A stretch of DNA of 64,000 nucleotides from assembly GCF_025770765.1 (NCBI RefSeq), contig NZ_JANZKY010000014.1, forward strand, positions 1 to 64,000, read 5' to 3'. A program made the translations under genes and the position numbers. The notes under the pieces were generated by a model. The model was not told the origin of the DNA. It was given only the letters and a program-made list of their open reading frames with translations, and searched no databases. The stretch is from Propionivibrio soli (GTDB lineage Bacteria; Pseudomonadota; Gammaproteobacteria; Burkholderiales; Rhodocyclaceae). Below, one piece after another: positions 45,347 through 59,108 of the stretch; position 1 is the first letter of the stretch; each line of letters begins with the position of its first letter.

Positions 45347-47119
45347 CTAGAACGACAGGGTGAGGTTGAATCCGGCCGTACGATGGTTGGCCGTGAAGTT
45401 CTCCGGCTTGTCGATCGGTCCGCCGACAAAGACGTCGTAACTGAACGCCTTGTAGTTGCCGCGCAGACCGAGCACGGCGCCGGTGAGGCTGCGTCCGACG
45501 AGTTGGTCCGCCGACTGACCGGCGACGCGGCCGTGATCGAGCCCGAGATACAGCTCTTGTCCTGTTTCGCCGAGGGGAAACGAAAGGTCGTTGCGGACAA
45601 GGAAGCCGCGTTCGGCCATCAGCACCGTTTCGCCGTCGAAGCCGCGCACGGTGTAGCGCCCGCCGATCGAGAACCGATCCTGCGGAACGAGCGGAGTGCG
45701 GTTCCACTGCGCACGCCAGTCCACGTTGTAGCGGACACGCTGTTCGCCGAGCTTGAACGGGATGGCGAGACTGGCGTCGGCGGTTACGAGGCGCGGCCGC
45801 GCGGTTCCTTCACCGAAAGCTTCTTCGGGCGCGTGAAGGGCGGCGAAGGCGCCGGTTCCCTGTCGATAGGCGACCGAGCCGTCGAGCGTTGCTTCGCCGA
45901 TGAAGGCGCGGTGCGCCAGCCCGGCTTCCCAACCCGCCATACGACGGCGTTGAACCTCGACCTCGGTGTCGTCGATGAAATTCTTGGATTGCGTGAGATA
46001 GGTGCGGAGCGAAGCTGTTGTTTTGTGCGCACTGTCGCGATAGACGATCCGCGACAGCTTGGCTTCCAGATTCTCGCTCGTACCGCTGTAGAGGTAGTCC
46101 TGATTGATGCCGGCCACCGTCTGATGGTACCGGTTCGAGCTTTGCGTGACTCCGAGCAGCCAGTAACCCCACGGCACCGAGTAGTGCACGGTATGCCCGC
46201 GGGTGCCGCGGTCGCCTTCCTTGCCGCCACCGATATCCTGATTGAGGCTGACGTAGAAAAGGTCGTTGAGCGTGAGCAGATGGTCGGCAGAAACGGTTGC
46301 GTTGGCGAGGTATTTCCCCGTGTCGTCTGAGCCGCCGTCGTTGACGGAAAGTGTCAGGCGCAGCGGGAAACGTTGTTTCCATGTAACGACGATGTCGCTC
46401 TGCCCGAGTTCTTCGGTCGGCACGATTTCGAAGTCGGCTTCCGCCGTCGGTACGCGCTTGAAATTCTCCAGGGCCTGCTCGATGTCGCGTAGATTGAGGA
46501 GGTCCCCCGGCTTGATCGGAAAAGCGTTCCAGGCGTTGGATCGCGAGTCGCTCGCTTCGCTGAAACGTATGGCACGAACGCGCCCGGGAATGATTCGAAG
46601 GGCGAGCTTTCCAGACGTGAGATCTTGGGGCTCGGCGACGACCCGGGTCGTTACGAAACCGCGGGCAACGATCGCGTTCTGAATGCGGGCCATGATCAGG
46701 TTGATCCCTTGGCTGCCGAGGCAACGGCCCGTTGCCGGATCATCGGCGGGGTCGGCGGCGGCCAACGCCCATTCGAATCCGTCGGACTCGCCCAAGAAGG
46801 TGATTTCGCTGATTGGAAAGCAGGGGGTCTCCCGGTCAGGCAGACGATCTGGCAATGTCTCTGAGGCGCGCGGTAGCCGGACGTCCTTCCCCGGTTCCTG
46901 GCTTTCGCGCAATGCCCGCTCCCTTTCCTGCTGGCGCAGTGTTTCCTGCGCTGCCCGTTCGTTCAGTGTCTGCGCCATAACTCCACACGGCACTCCCATG
47001 AGGACGAAGACGGCGACTGCTGCTGGCTGAATTGAGCGCCGAACGGTTGATGTCGAGATAAATGATGTATTGCGTTTTTTGCGGAATACCGATCGGATTT
47101 GATTGTTCTTTTTGAGCAT
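45347..47119 (-). CDS. cdiB: Two-partner secretion outer-membrane transporter (ShlB/FhaC/HecB family)
   Basis: This 590-residue protein exports CdiA across the outer membrane. It has a long signal peptide (to about residue 50, 'VFVLMGVPCGVMAQ'), a Gln/Arg/Glu-rich plug helix (~55-95), POTRA domains (~95-250, 'RGFVTTRVVAEPQDLTSGKL') and a 16-strand barrel. The barrel includes the conserved L6 motif 'YTVRGFDGE' and a terminal phenylalanine ('NLTLSF'), as expected for BAM substrates. ATG 47119 has no clear ribosome site. It lies 123 bp upstream of cdiA. Confidence 0.93.
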   Translation of the reverse strand: MLKKNNQIRSVFRKKRNTSFISTSTVRRSIQPAAVAVFVLMGVPCGVMAQTLNERAAQETLRQQERERALRESQEPGKDVRLPRASETLPDRLPDRETPCFPISEITFLGESDGFEWALAAADPADDPATGRCLGSQGINLIMARIQNAIVARGFVTTRVVAEPQDLTSGKLALRIIPGRVRAIRFSEASDSRSNAWNAFPIKPGDLLNLRDIEQALENFKRVPTAEADFEIVPTEELGQSDIVVTWKQRFPLRLTLSVNDGGSDDTGKYLANATVSADHLLTLNDLFYVSLNQDIGGGKEGDRGTRGHTVHYSVPWGYWLLGVTQSSNRYHQTVAGINQDYLYSGTSENLEAKLSRIVYRDSAHKTTASLRTYLTQSKNFIDDTEVEVQRRRMAGWEAGLAHRAFIGEATLDGSVAYRQGTGAFAALHAPEEAFGEGTARPRLVTADASLAIPFKLGEQRVRYNVDWRAQWNRTPLVPQDRFSIGGRYTVRGFDGETVLMAERGFLVRNDLSFPLGETGQELYLGLDHGRVAGQSADQLVGRSLTGAVLGLRGNYKAFSYDVFVGGPIDKPENFTANHRTAGFNLTLSF

Positions 47120-47546
47120 TTAAAGCTAAAAAACTAATTTGTTATGGTTTGAAAAACAGAAAATGGTACATAGGTGCAGTCTGATCTTGCAACTATTATT
47201 GATGGGCACGGAGTATTGACGATTTAACCCCTTCTTTGTGTGAGGTTTTTGGCAGATCCGGAAAATTGACTTTTCGGTCTTTGCGATGTCCCATGTGTGC
47301 TTGTCAAATCAGATGCTTGTGTTTTGGATGTCAAGACACCGTCGAACCGGATACCAAAGATCAGCTTCTGAAGTTACCGGGGGACTGTGACGATGATAGG
47401 TGGGACGGCTGCGCGTTACCTGCAGTGGCTACTGGAGCGTAAGGAAAGGCTTCGCAGTAGTTACCTGATTGTTTTTTCGGCAGAAACCTGGATTTGTCGC
47501 CACCCTTCGACTATTTTTATGAAAGGTGGTAGCGAGGCGTAGCGCT
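47120..47546. other. AT-richer intergenic region upstream of cdiB
   Basis: These 427 bases lie between the divergent cdiB and metalloprotease genes. The cdiB-proximal ~130 bases are clearly AT-rich, as promoter regions of horizontally acquired genes often are. Open frames exist on the plus strand but none has a ribosome site plus recognisable content. The promoter for cdiB must lie here, but I cannot place it with confidence. Confidence 0.5.
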
Positions 47547-48194
47547 ATGATCGGGAGTGTCGGCGGCTCTTGGGTTTCAGCAGCGGCCTCTTACGGCAAC
47601 GGCGGGATGCCTGCGTCGCGCGGGACGCCAGCAAAAGCGACGGACACCCAAACCACATCGACAACCGACGGCCAAGCAGGCTCGGCTGCGCTTTCCGGCG
47701 TTACGTCAGGCGAACTGACGTCAGCGGAGCTTGAGCAAATCAAGCAGCTCAAACAACTCGACCGGAAAGTGCGGGCACACGAGTTGGCCCACGTGGCGGC
47801 AGGGGCTGGACTGGTCCGCGGTGGCGTCAGCTACACCTACGCCACGGGGCCAGACAACCAGCGCTATGCCGTTGGCGGCGAGGTATCGATTAGCACGGCG
47901 GCAGGAAGGACTCCCGAGGAAACGGTGTCGAAGGCGCAACGCATCCGGGCCGCGGCGTTGGCCCCTGCCGATCCGTCCTCACAAGATCGAAGCGTCGCTG
48001 CGGAGGCGTCGCGCATGGAGGCGGAGGCCCGGGCAGAGATTGCGATGCAGCGGCAGGAATCCTTTTCGGCGCGGTCCGGTTCTTCAGCGGCGCCAGGTGG
48101 CGACACCGAGGGTCGAGCTGCGATCAGCTCGTATCGTCAACAAGGCGCAGGGGCGTCGGAAGCGCTTGGTGCGCGTGTCAATCTATTTGCCTGA
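47547..48194 (+). CDS. SprA-like putative metalloprotease (CJM1_0395 family)
   Basis: This 215-residue protein has the zinc-protease motif HELAH within 'RKVRAHELAHVAAGAG', followed by 'GVSYTYATGPDNQRYAVGGE', the combination that defines this small conserved family. Residues ~120-170 are rich in Ala/Glu and probably helical ('ETVSKAQRIRAAALAPADPS'). There is no signal peptide. Its substrate is unknown. ATG 47547 was preferred, but a GTG at 47526 in frame is possible. Its stop codon is directly adjacent to that of fur, which runs the opposite way, with no bases between. Confidence 0.8.
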   Translation: MIGSVGGSWVSAAASYGNGGMPASRGTPAKATDTQTTSTTDGQAGSAALSGVTSGELTSAELEQIKQLKQLDRKVRAHELAHVAAGAGLVRGGVSYTYATGPDNQRYAVGGEVSISTAAGRTPEETVSKAQRIRAAALAPADPSSQDRSVAAEASRMEAEARAEIAMQRQESFSARSGSSAAPGGDTEGRAAISSYRQQGAGASEALGARVNLFA

Positions 48195-48656
48195 TTACTC
48201 GGCCGGGGCGGCGGCCGGCACGGCAGCGGCTGCCTCCCGATGGGGGCATTCCTTCTTGGTGCATTCGGCGTACAGGTAGAGCGCGTGCTCTTGAATGGCG
48301 AAACCGCGTTCCTTGGCGATCCGTTTCTGCCGGCGTTCGATTTCTTCATCAATGAATTCCTCGACCCGCCCGCAATTGATGCACACGAGGTGGTCGTGAT
48401 GCTGGCTTTCCTTGATTTCGAAAACCGATTTTCCCGAATCGAAATGGTGGCGTTCAAGCAGCCCAGCCTGTTCGAACTGGGTGAGTACGCGATACACCGT
48501 TGCTAACCCGATATCCTTGTTTTCGCTAAGCAGCAAGCGATGGACGTCGTCAGCAGTCAGGTGGCGGACTTCGGCGTGCTCAAAAAGCTCAAGGATTTTC
48601 AGGCGTGGAAATGTGGCCTTCAGGCCCATGCTTTTCAAGTCGGTGGATTTGCTCAT
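48195..48656 (-). CDS. fur: Ferric uptake regulator Fur
   Basis: This 153-residue repressor has the N-terminal winged helix ('[20 protein letters not shown]'), the dimer and metal region '[20 protein letters not shown]' with histidines and a CxxC, and a second cysteine motif 'YAECTKKEC'. It binds iron and represses uptake genes. The C-terminus is extended by an Ala/Pro-rich tail not present in E. coli Fur. The gene diverges from bamE over 129 bp. I did not find a clear Fur box in that gap. Confidence 0.97.
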   Translation of the reverse strand: MSKSTDLKSMGLKATFPRLKILELFEHAEVRHLTADDVHRLLLSENKDIGLATVYRVLTQFEQAGLLERHHFDSGKSVFEIKESQHHDHLVCINCGRVEEFIDEEIERRQKRIAKERGFAIQEHALYLYAECTKKECPHREAAAAVPAAAPAE

Positions 48657-48785
48657 TGGCTTCGCTTGATCGGTGGCGTAAGGGGTACCGCTTTTTCGGT
48701 TATGATATACCGCTTAACGCGGCTTTGAGGCTTGGGTTGTTTTTTGCCTTAAAGTTTCATTCCAATCGCCGGATGCTACACAAGA

Positions 48786-50065
<1,280 letters not shown>

Positions 50066-50439
50066 GGCAGCTTCGATAACCTGCGCACTAGGCCGGCTGG
50101 CAGGTAGTTGGCATAGTCCCTCAGTTGGTTTTGCGAGTAGTAGTGCCGGCTATTAACAAGCGCTAGCGCCGTTCTCCCCATTCTTTCTTTCCCCTTATTG
50201 GCGGAAACAAAGGGGGGCCGGGCCCGATATCTAGTCTTCCTTTGATCGCTCTGAACCGTTCGGCGACGCAGGAACGAAAATGCCGTTAGTGCCTCAAATG
50301 CGAAGATAAGTTACTCGTCCGCAACCGTCATCCGAGCCCTCTTCGTTGAGAAGATTCACGAGGCGGCGAAGCGTACCCTTTCTATCCTGAGCCGGTATGA
50401 AAAACGGGGCGCGAAAAGAGCCGTCGAGGAACGAGCGCG
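50066..50439. other. Intergenic region between dapB and the carA promoter
   Basis: I see no gene with a ribosome site and plausible content in these ~370 bases. There is no obvious dapB terminator with a T-run. The segment may hold upstream control sites for carAB, whose promoter begins at 50440. Confidence 0.4.
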
Positions 50440-50468
50440 TTGCCGAGAGGCCAGCCTTCCGGTATGAT
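50440..50468 (+). promoter_or_regulatory. Sigma-70 promoter of carAB
   Basis: TTGCCG (50440-50445) and TATGAT (50463-50468) are 17 bp apart, close to the sigma-70 consensus. Transcription would start near 50475, giving a leader of ~78 bases before the carA GTG. Confidence 0.7.
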
Positions 50469-50489
50469 TAGAAGGTTTGGAAGTTTTTC

Positions 50490-50519
50490 AAGCGGGAGGG
50501 CTGAGCGCCCGTCCCGCTT
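50490..50519 (+). promoter_or_regulatory. Hairpin in the carA leader (possible attenuator)
   Basis: AAGCGGGA-GGGC (50490-50501) pairs with GCCC-G-TCCCGCTT (50507-50519), twelve pairs with one bulged G and a five-base loop, followed by a short T-rich stretch (TTTTG). Its place between a good promoter and the carA start suggests transcription attenuation responding to pyrimidines or arginine, though it may only stabilise the message. Confidence 0.55.
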
Positions 50520-50552
50520 TTGCGTATATAAGCTACGGAATAGGAGCCTTTC

Positions 50553-51701
50553 GTGTCGTTGTTACCCTCTTTTCCGCCCGCAATCCTTGCTCTTGCCGAC
50601 GGTACCATTTTCCGCGGCTACGCCATTGGCGCTCTCGGTGCCACAAGCGGCGAGGTGGTGTTCAACACGGCGATGACCGGCTACCAGGAAATCCTCACAG
50701 ATCCTTCGTACTGCCGCCAGATCGTCACGCTGACCTATCCGCACATCGGCAATGTCGGCTGCAACAACGAGGATTTCGAATCGCGAGCTAACTTTGCAGC
50801 GGGGCTCGTCATCCGAGATTTACCGTTGCGCGCCGAAAACTGGCGCAAGCAGGACACCCTTTCGGACTACCTCACCAAGCATGGCGTCGTGGCAATCGCC
50901 GGCATCGACACCCGCAAACTCACCCGAGTCTTGCGCGAGAAAGGTGCGCAGGCGGGCTGCATCATGGCGGGTACGGTGGACGACGCGGATGCGATTGGGC
51001 AAGCAAGAGCTTTTCCAGGGTTGGCCGGCATGGATTTGGCGAAAGTCGTCAGCGTTGCGGAACCCTACGACTGGACCGAGGCGGAATGGACGCTAGACGG
51101 CTACGGCCATGCACCGGCGCCGCGTTTCAACGTCGTGGCCTACGATTACGGAATCAAGCGCAACATTCTGCGCATGCTTGCCTCGCGCGGATGCAAGGTA
51201 ACCGTCGTTCCGGCCCAGATGCCGGCTGCCGAAGCGCTTAAATACAACCCGGACGGGATTTTCCTGTCCAACGGCCCCGGCGATCCGGAGCCCTGCGACT
51301 ACGCAATCGAGGCGATCCGCGAATTTCTTGCGCGCGGCATTCCGACTTACGGGATCTGCCTCGGGCATCAGTTGCTGGCGCTGGCGTCCGGTGCACGCAC
51401 GATCAAGATGAAGTTCGGTCACCACGGCGCCAATCATCCGGTGAAGGATCTCGATACCGGCCAAGTGCTGATCACGAGCCAGAACCATGGGTTTGCCGTC
51501 GATCCCGATTCGCTGCCGGCAAATCTGCGGGCAACGCACGTTTCACTATTCGACGGGTCGCTGCAGGGCCTGGCCAGGACGGATGTGCCGGCGTTTTGCT
51601 TCCAGGGGCACCCGGAAGCGAGCCCAGGACCGCACGACGTCGCCTATCTGTTCGACCGTTTCATTCAGCTGATGCAAGACACGAAGGCCAGGGGAAAGTA
51701 A
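50553..51701 (+). CDS. carA: Carbamoyl-phosphate synthase small subunit
   Basis: This 382-residue glutaminase subunit supplies ammonia to CarB. The N-terminal domain has '[20 protein letters not shown]' and '[20 protein letters not shown]'; the C-terminal class I amidotransferase has the nucleophile in '[15 protein letters not shown]' and the histidine in '[11 protein letters not shown]'. The start is GTG 50553 with AGGAG nine bases upstream. carB follows after 3 bp. Carbamoyl phosphate feeds both arginine and pyrimidine synthesis. Confidence 0.98.
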   Translation: MSLLPSFPPAILALADGTIFRGYAIGALGATSGEVVFNTAMTGYQEILTDPSYCRQIVTLTYPHIGNVGCNNEDFESRANFAAGLVIRDLPLRAENWRKQDTLSDYLTKHGVVAIAGIDTRKLTRVLREKGAQAGCIMAGTVDDADAIGQARAFPGLAGMDLAKVVSVAEPYDWTEAEWTLDGYGHAPAPRFNVVAYDYGIKRNILRMLASRGCKVTVVPAQMPAAEALKYNPDGIFLSNGPGDPEPCDYAIEAIREFLARGIPTYGICLGHQLLALASGARTIKMKFGHHGANHPVKDLDTGQVLITSQNHGFAVDPDSLPANLRATHVSLFDGSLQGLARTDVPAFCFQGHPEASPGPHDVAYLFDRFIQLMQDTKARGK

Positions 51702-51704
51702 CTC

Positions 51705-54911
<3,207 letters not shown>

Positions 54912-54923
54912 AAACTTCCAAAG

Positions 54924-54961
54924 CCGCCGGTCAACCTGCTCCGCGCAGGCCGGCGGTTTTT
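54924..54961 (+). terminator. Rho-independent terminator after carB
   Basis: CCGCCGG (54924-54930) pairs with CCGGCGG (54950-54956), with an inner CCTG/CAGG stem (54935-54938 with 54946-54949), followed by five T (54957-54961). greA begins 31 bp beyond, so it should have its own promoter or depend on read-through. Confidence 0.85.
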
Positions 54962-54992
54962 GCTTTGGTAGAAAAACAAGCGAGTAAATCAC

Positions 54993-55469
54993 ATGAGCAA
55001 AGTACCGCTGACCATTCAAGGCGCCGAGCGCCTCCGTGTCGAACTGCAGCACTTGAAAGCCGTCGACCGGCCGAACGTCATTGCCGCGATCGCGGAAGCG
55101 CGTTCGTACGGCGACTTATCGGAGAACGCGGAGTACGACGCGGCCAAAGAGCGTCAGGCATTCGTCGAGGGGCGGATCCAGGAGATCGAGGGCAAGCTCT
55201 CCAATGCGCAGATCATTGACCCCAAGCTGCTCGATGCCGATGGTCGAGCCGTGTTCGGCGCCACCCTCGATCTTGAGGACCAGGAAAGTGGCGCTCAGGT
55301 AACGTACCAAATCGTCGGTGAGGATGAAGCCGACATCAAGGGTGGGAAGATCTCGGTCAATTCGCCGATCGCACGTGCACTGATCGGCAAGTTTGCCGGC
55401 GATATCGCCCAGGTGCAGGCGCCCGGCGGTATCCGCGAATACGAAGTGCTCGACGTGCGTTACGAGTAA
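54993..55469 (+). CDS. greA: Transcription elongation factor GreA
   Basis: This 158-residue factor rescues backtracked RNA polymerase by stimulating transcript cleavage. The N-terminal coiled coil (~5-75) carries the acidic tip '[20 protein letters not shown]', and the C-terminal FKBP-like domain has '[20 protein letters not shown]'. Length and the tip identify GreA rather than GreB. It lies between the carB terminator and the DUF4149 gene, which starts 7 bp after its stop. Confidence 0.97.
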   Translation: MSKVPLTIQGAERLRVELQHLKAVDRPNVIAAIAEARSYGDLSENAEYDAAKERQAFVEGRIQEIEGKLSNAQIIDPKLLDADGRAVFGATLDLEDQESGAQVTYQIVGEDEADIKGGKISVNSPIARALIGKFAGDIAQVQAPGGIREYEVLDVRYE

Positions 55470-55476
55470 CCTCACC

Positions 55477-55941
55477 ATGCGGCGAGTTGCCGGAAGCCTT
55501 GCCGAGTATGTGTATTTCGCCGCCCTCACGCTCTGGGTGGGCGGCGTGTGGTCGATCGGCTATATCGTTGCGCCGATCCTGTTCGCGACGCTCGACGATA
55601 AGCAACTGGCTGGCCTTGTCGCGGGGAAGATGTTTACATTCGTCGGCTGGATCGGTCTCGGCTGCGGCGTTTACGTTCTTCTCTACAGCAGGCTGAGGGA
55701 AGAAAAAAACCGGGTGTTCTCCTGGTGCGTATTTGCCATGCTGGTTCTGACGGTCGCCATGCTGTTCGGTATTCAGCCGTTGATGGCACAGCTCAAACTG
55801 CAAGCCTTCCCGCTGGATGTGATGCAGAGTCCGCTACGCGCCCGGTTCGTCTTTTGGCACGGTCTTTCCAGCGTCCTCTACCTGCTGCAGAGCCTGCTCG
55901 GGATAGTTGTGGCGACGCTGGCGCGACCGGCATCGAAATGA
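55477..55941 (+). CDS. DUF4149 family membrane protein
   Basis: This 154-residue protein has four hydrophobic segments (~8-32, 48-70, 82-102, 128-150) and the family features 'FAALTLWVGGVWSIGYIVAP' and 'FVFWHGLSSVLYLLQSLLGI'. It occurs next to greA and yhbY in many betaproteobacteria. No function is established. ATG 55477 lies 7 bp after greA, so they are likely cotranscribed; its stop lies 31 bp from that of the converging yhbY. Confidence 0.85.
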   Translation: MRRVAGSLAEYVYFAALTLWVGGVWSIGYIVAPILFATLDDKQLAGLVAGKMFTFVGWIGLGCGVYVLLYSRLREEKNRVFSWCVFAMLVLTVAMLFGIQPLMAQLKLQAFPLDVMQSPLRARFVFWHGLSSVLYLLQSLLGIVVATLARPASK

Positions 55942-55972
55942 AACGAGCCGGATCGGCCAGGAAGACGATGGC

Positions 55973-56338
55973 TCATATATCGCCCTGGAAACTTCGTTTC
56001 GTGCGCCGTGGGCCGGTGCGCGCGGAATGCGGTGGACGATGCGCTTTCGCCGCTTTCCCGTCCTCTTCTTCGCTTGGACGCCAGACAACGAGCAGTTTTC
56101 CGATGTGTTGCACCGGGGCTGCCCGCAACTTTTCGCAGATTTGGGAAAGATACTCTTCGCGGACGTTGCGGTCGTCTTCGAACACCCGAATCTTTATCAA
56201 TTCATGGCTTTTGAGGCTGATATCGATCTCGCGCAGAACCGAATCGGAAAGCCCGTTCTGGCTGACGGCTACGACGGGATTGAGGCCGTGGGCTCGGGCG
56301 CGCAAGGAGCGGCGTTGCTCGGATGTGATCTGGATCAT
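55973..56338 (-). CDS. yhbY: Ribosome-associated RNA-binding protein YhbY (CRM domain)
   Basis: This 121-residue protein has the CRM domain over ~1-95: '[20 protein letters not shown]', '[20 protein letters not shown]' and '[19 protein letters not shown]'. YhbY binds the assembling 50S ribosomal subunit. The C-terminal ~25 residues are a basic extension. ATG 56338 is used because the family starts with a short '[11 protein letters not shown]' lead. It diverges from rlmE over 56 bp, the arrangement usual in proteobacteria; rlmE also acts on the 50S subunit. Confidence 0.93.
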   Translation of the reverse strand: MIQITSEQRRSLRARAHGLNPVVAVSQNGLSDSVLREIDISLKSHELIKIRVFEDDRNVREEYLSQICEKLRAAPVQHIGKLLVVWRPSEEEDGKAAKAHRPPHSARTGPRRTKRSFQGDI

Positions 56339-56394
56339 GCGGATGGGTCTTTCAAAACGGCCTTTCGAAGCGCGCATTCTACCGGTTTGACGCC

Positions 56395-57021
56395 ATGAAA
56401 CGAACCAAGACGAGCAAAGCCTGGCTGCATGAACACGTGACTGACGCTTACGTACAGCGTGCGAAGGCAGAAGGATACCGGTCGCGGGCGGCTTTCAAAC
56501 TGATGGAAATCGATGATCGGGACCATTTGATTCGCCCAGGGGAGGTCGTTGTTGACCTCGGCTCGACCCCGGGCGGTTGGTCCCAGGTAGCCGCCAAGCG
56601 TCTGGGCGGGAACGGCCGTGTCATCGCGCTCGATCTTCTCGAAATGGAACCCTTGCACGGTGTTGAGTTCTTCCAGGGTGACTTCAGAGACGAAGAGGTA
56701 CTGCGCCGGCTCGAAAATGTGCTCGGTGGTCGCAAAGCGGGCCTTGTTCTTTCGGATATGGCCCCCAATATTTCGGGTATACCGGTTTCGGACCAGGCGC
56801 GTGTAATGCATCTCGCGGAACTTGGGTTGGAATTCGCGCGGGAGTGGCTGAAACCGGAGGGGGCTTTCCTGGTCAAAGTCTTTCAAGGATATGGATACGA
56901 AGAGTTTGTGCGGACGTTGCGGAGCGTTTTCCGGGATGTGTCGACGCGCAAGCCGGATGCGTCCCGCGACCGAAGTTCCGAAGTGTATTTGCTGGGAAGA
57001 GGGCTGAAGGAAGTAGGCTAG
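56395..57021 (+). CDS. rlmE: 23S rRNA (uridine-2'-O) methyltransferase RlmE (FtsJ/RrmJ)
   Basis: This 208-residue heat-shock methyltransferase modifies U2552 (E. coli numbering) of 23S rRNA in the A loop. It shows the SAM motif '[20 protein letters not shown]', the catalytic-tetrad lysine in '[12 protein letters not shown]', the aspartate in '[10 protein letters not shown]', and the second lysine in '[14 protein letters not shown]'. ftsH follows 131 bp later, as in E. coli. Confidence 0.97.
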   Translation: MKRTKTSKAWLHEHVTDAYVQRAKAEGYRSRAAFKLMEIDDRDHLIRPGEVVVDLGSTPGGWSQVAAKRLGGNGRVIALDLLEMEPLHGVEFFQGDFRDEEVLRRLENVLGGRKAGLVLSDMAPNISGIPVSDQARVMHLAELGLEFAREWLKPEGAFLVKVFQGYGYEEFVRTLRSVFRDVSTRKPDASRDRSSEVYLLGRGLKEVG

Positions 57022-57152
57022 AGGTGGCGTTGCGACCTGCCCCCTGGGCGCATGGTTTGCCGAATAAAGGTTTAGAATGACGCTGTTGCAGATTTTGCGC
57101 GGTTGATACTCTCCCGCCGATAGTTCGGGAGCAACAATGAAGAGGTACAGCA

Positions 57153-59036
57153 TTGAATAACATGTTCAAGAATCTGGCGGTCTGGCTCGTCATCGGCCTC
57201 GTGTTGATGACCGTCTTCAACCAGTTCAATTCCCGCCAGGTTACGCAAGCCTCGATGGAATACTCCGAATTCATGGAGGAAGTCGGGCGTGGTTCCATTT
57301 CCAAGGTTGTGATCGAAGGTCGGGTGCTCAAAGCGACCACCAGTGACGGACGCAAGTTGACGACCTACGCTCCTCCTGACCTCTGGATGGTCTCCGACCT
57401 CCTGAAGCATGGCGTCAAGGTCGAGGCGAAGCCGGAAGAAGAGCAGTCGTTCCTGATGAACATCTTCGTCAGTTGGTTCCCGATGCTTTTGCTGATCGGC
57501 GTGTGGGTCTTCTTCATGCGCCAGATGCAGGGCGGTGGGCGTGGCGGCGCCTTCTCATTCGGCAAGAGCAAGGCACGCTTGCTCGACGAATCGACCAACA
57601 ACATTACCTTCGCAGATGTCGCGGGTTGCGATGAGGCGAAGGAAGAAGTCTCCGAACTCGTCGAGTTTCTCAAAGATCCGTCGAAATTCCAGAAACTCGG
57701 TGGCCGAATCCCCAAGGGCGTGTTGCTGGTCGGCAACCCCGGGACAGGTAAGACGTTGCTTGCCAAAGCCATCGCCGGTGAGGCCAAGGTTCCGTTCTTC
57801 TCGATCTCCGGTTCCGACTTCGTCGAAATGTTCGTGGGCGTAGGTGCAGCCCGTGTTCGCGACATGTTCGAGAACGCCAAGAAACACGCGCCATGCATCA
57901 TCTTCATTGACGAACTCGACGCGGTCGGTCGTCAGCGTGGCGCTGGCCTCGGTGGTGGGAACGATGAACGCGAACAGACGTTGAACCAGATGCTCGTCGA
58001 GATGGACGGCTTCGAGGCAAGCGTCGGCGTTATCGTGATCGCCGCGACGAACCGTCCGGACGTCCTCGACCCGGCGTTAATGCGCCCGGGCCGTTTCGAC
58101 CGCCAGGTTGTCGTACCGCTGCCCGATATCCGGGGCCGCGAGCAGATTCTCATGGTTCACATGCGCAAGGTGCCACTGTCTCCCGACGTCAAGGCCGATA
58201 TCCTCGCGCGCGGTACGCCGGGCATGTCGGGTGCGGATCTTGCAAATCTGGTCAACGAGGCGGCGCTGTTCGCAGCGCGTTCCAACAAGCGGCTCGTGGA
58301 CATGGATGACTTCGAGAAGGCGAAAGACAAGATCCTCATGGGTGCCGAGCGCCGTAGCATGGTCATGAACGAGGAAGAGAAGCGCAATACCGCTTATCAC
58401 GAGTCGGGCCATGCCGTGGTGGCCAAGCTGGTACCGAAGTCCGACCCGGTACACAAGGTGACGATCATTCCGCGCGGCCGTGCGTTGGGCCTCACCATGC
58501 AATTGCCGGAGGAAGACCGCTACGCGTATGACCGTACCTATCTCTTGAGCCGGATCGCGGTGCTGTTCGGTGGCCGGATTGCCGAAGAATTGTTCATGAA
58601 CCAGATGACGACCGGCGCTTCGAACGACTTTGAGCGTGCGACCCAGATGGCGCGCGACATGGTGACCCGTTACGGGATGTCGGACGTGCTCGGTCCGATG
58701 GTCTACGGCGAGAACGAAGGCGAAGTCTTCCTCGGCCGCTCGGTTACGACGCACAAGAACATGTCCGAGTCGACGATGCAAAAGGTCGACCTGGAGATCC
58801 GTCGCATCATCGACGAGCAATACGCGTTGGCGCGGAAGCTGCTCGAAGACAACCGCGACAAAGTGGAAGCCATGACGGCCGCTCTGCTCGAACTGGAGAC
58901 GATCGACGCCGACCAGATCGACGACATCATGGCTGGTCGTCCGCCGCGGCCGCCGAAACAGATGACGATCAAGGGATCGAGTTCGGAAGGTACTCCCCCG
59001 CCGGATGCCGCACCGAGCGCTACCGCGCCGGCCTGA
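57153..59036 (+). CDS. ftsH: ATP-dependent zinc metalloprotease FtsH
   Basis: This 627-residue membrane protease has two N-terminal spans (~5-25 and ~100-120), an AAA ATPase domain with Walker A '[15 protein letters not shown]' and the pore motif '[20 protein letters not shown]', and the zinc site '[12 protein letters not shown]'. It degrades LpxC, sigma-32 and misassembled membrane proteins. The start is TTG 57153, supported by AGAGGT six bases upstream; ATG 57162 would be too far from it. It connects this region to the heat-shock genes and to yccA, whose product modulates FtsH in E. coli. Confidence 0.98.
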   Translation: MNNMFKNLAVWLVIGLVLMTVFNQFNSRQVTQASMEYSEFMEEVGRGSISKVVIEGRVLKATTSDGRKLTTYAPPDLWMVSDLLKHGVKVEAKPEEEQSFLMNIFVSWFPMLLLIGVWVFFMRQMQGGGRGGAFSFGKSKARLLDESTNNITFADVAGCDEAKEEVSELVEFLKDPSKFQKLGGRIPKGVLLVGNPGTGKTLLAKAIAGEAKVPFFSISGSDFVEMFVGVGAARVRDMFENAKKHAPCIIFIDELDAVGRQRGAGLGGGNDEREQTLNQMLVEMDGFEASVGVIVIAATNRPDVLDPALMRPGRFDRQVVVPLPDIRGREQILMVHMRKVPLSPDVKADILARGTPGMSGADLANLVNEAALFAARSNKRLVDMDDFEKAKDKILMGAERRSMVMNEEEKRNTAYHESGHAVVAKLVPKSDPVHKVTIIPRGRALGLTMQLPEEDRYAYDRTYLLSRIAVLFGGRIAEELFMNQMTTGASNDFERATQMARDMVTRYGMSDVLGPMVYGENEGEVFLGRSVTTHKNMSESTMQKVDLEIRRIIDEQYALARKLLEDNRDKVEAMTAALLELETIDADQIDDIMAGRPPRPPKQMTIKGSSSEGTPPPDAAPSATAPA

Positions 59037-59055
59037 TCGGCGAGCGAAAATGACC

Positions 59056-59087
59056 AACCGGGGGCTCCCAAAGCCCCCGGTTTTTTT
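59056..59087 (+). terminator. Rho-independent terminator after ftsH
   Basis: AACCGGGGGCT (59056-59066) pairs with AGCCCCCGGTT (59072-59082) around a five-base loop and is followed by further T residues to 59087. folP begins 22 bp beyond, so it needs read-through or its own promoter. Confidence 0.92.
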
Positions 59088-59108
59088 GCGTCCTGCTCTG
59101 GAGTGCGA

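Noticed and set aside
47236-47442. A 68-codon frame with several cysteines upstream of the metalloprotease gene
   Set aside because: No ribosome site, no ordered cysteine spacing for a zinc site, and it lies in an AT-rich regulatory gap.
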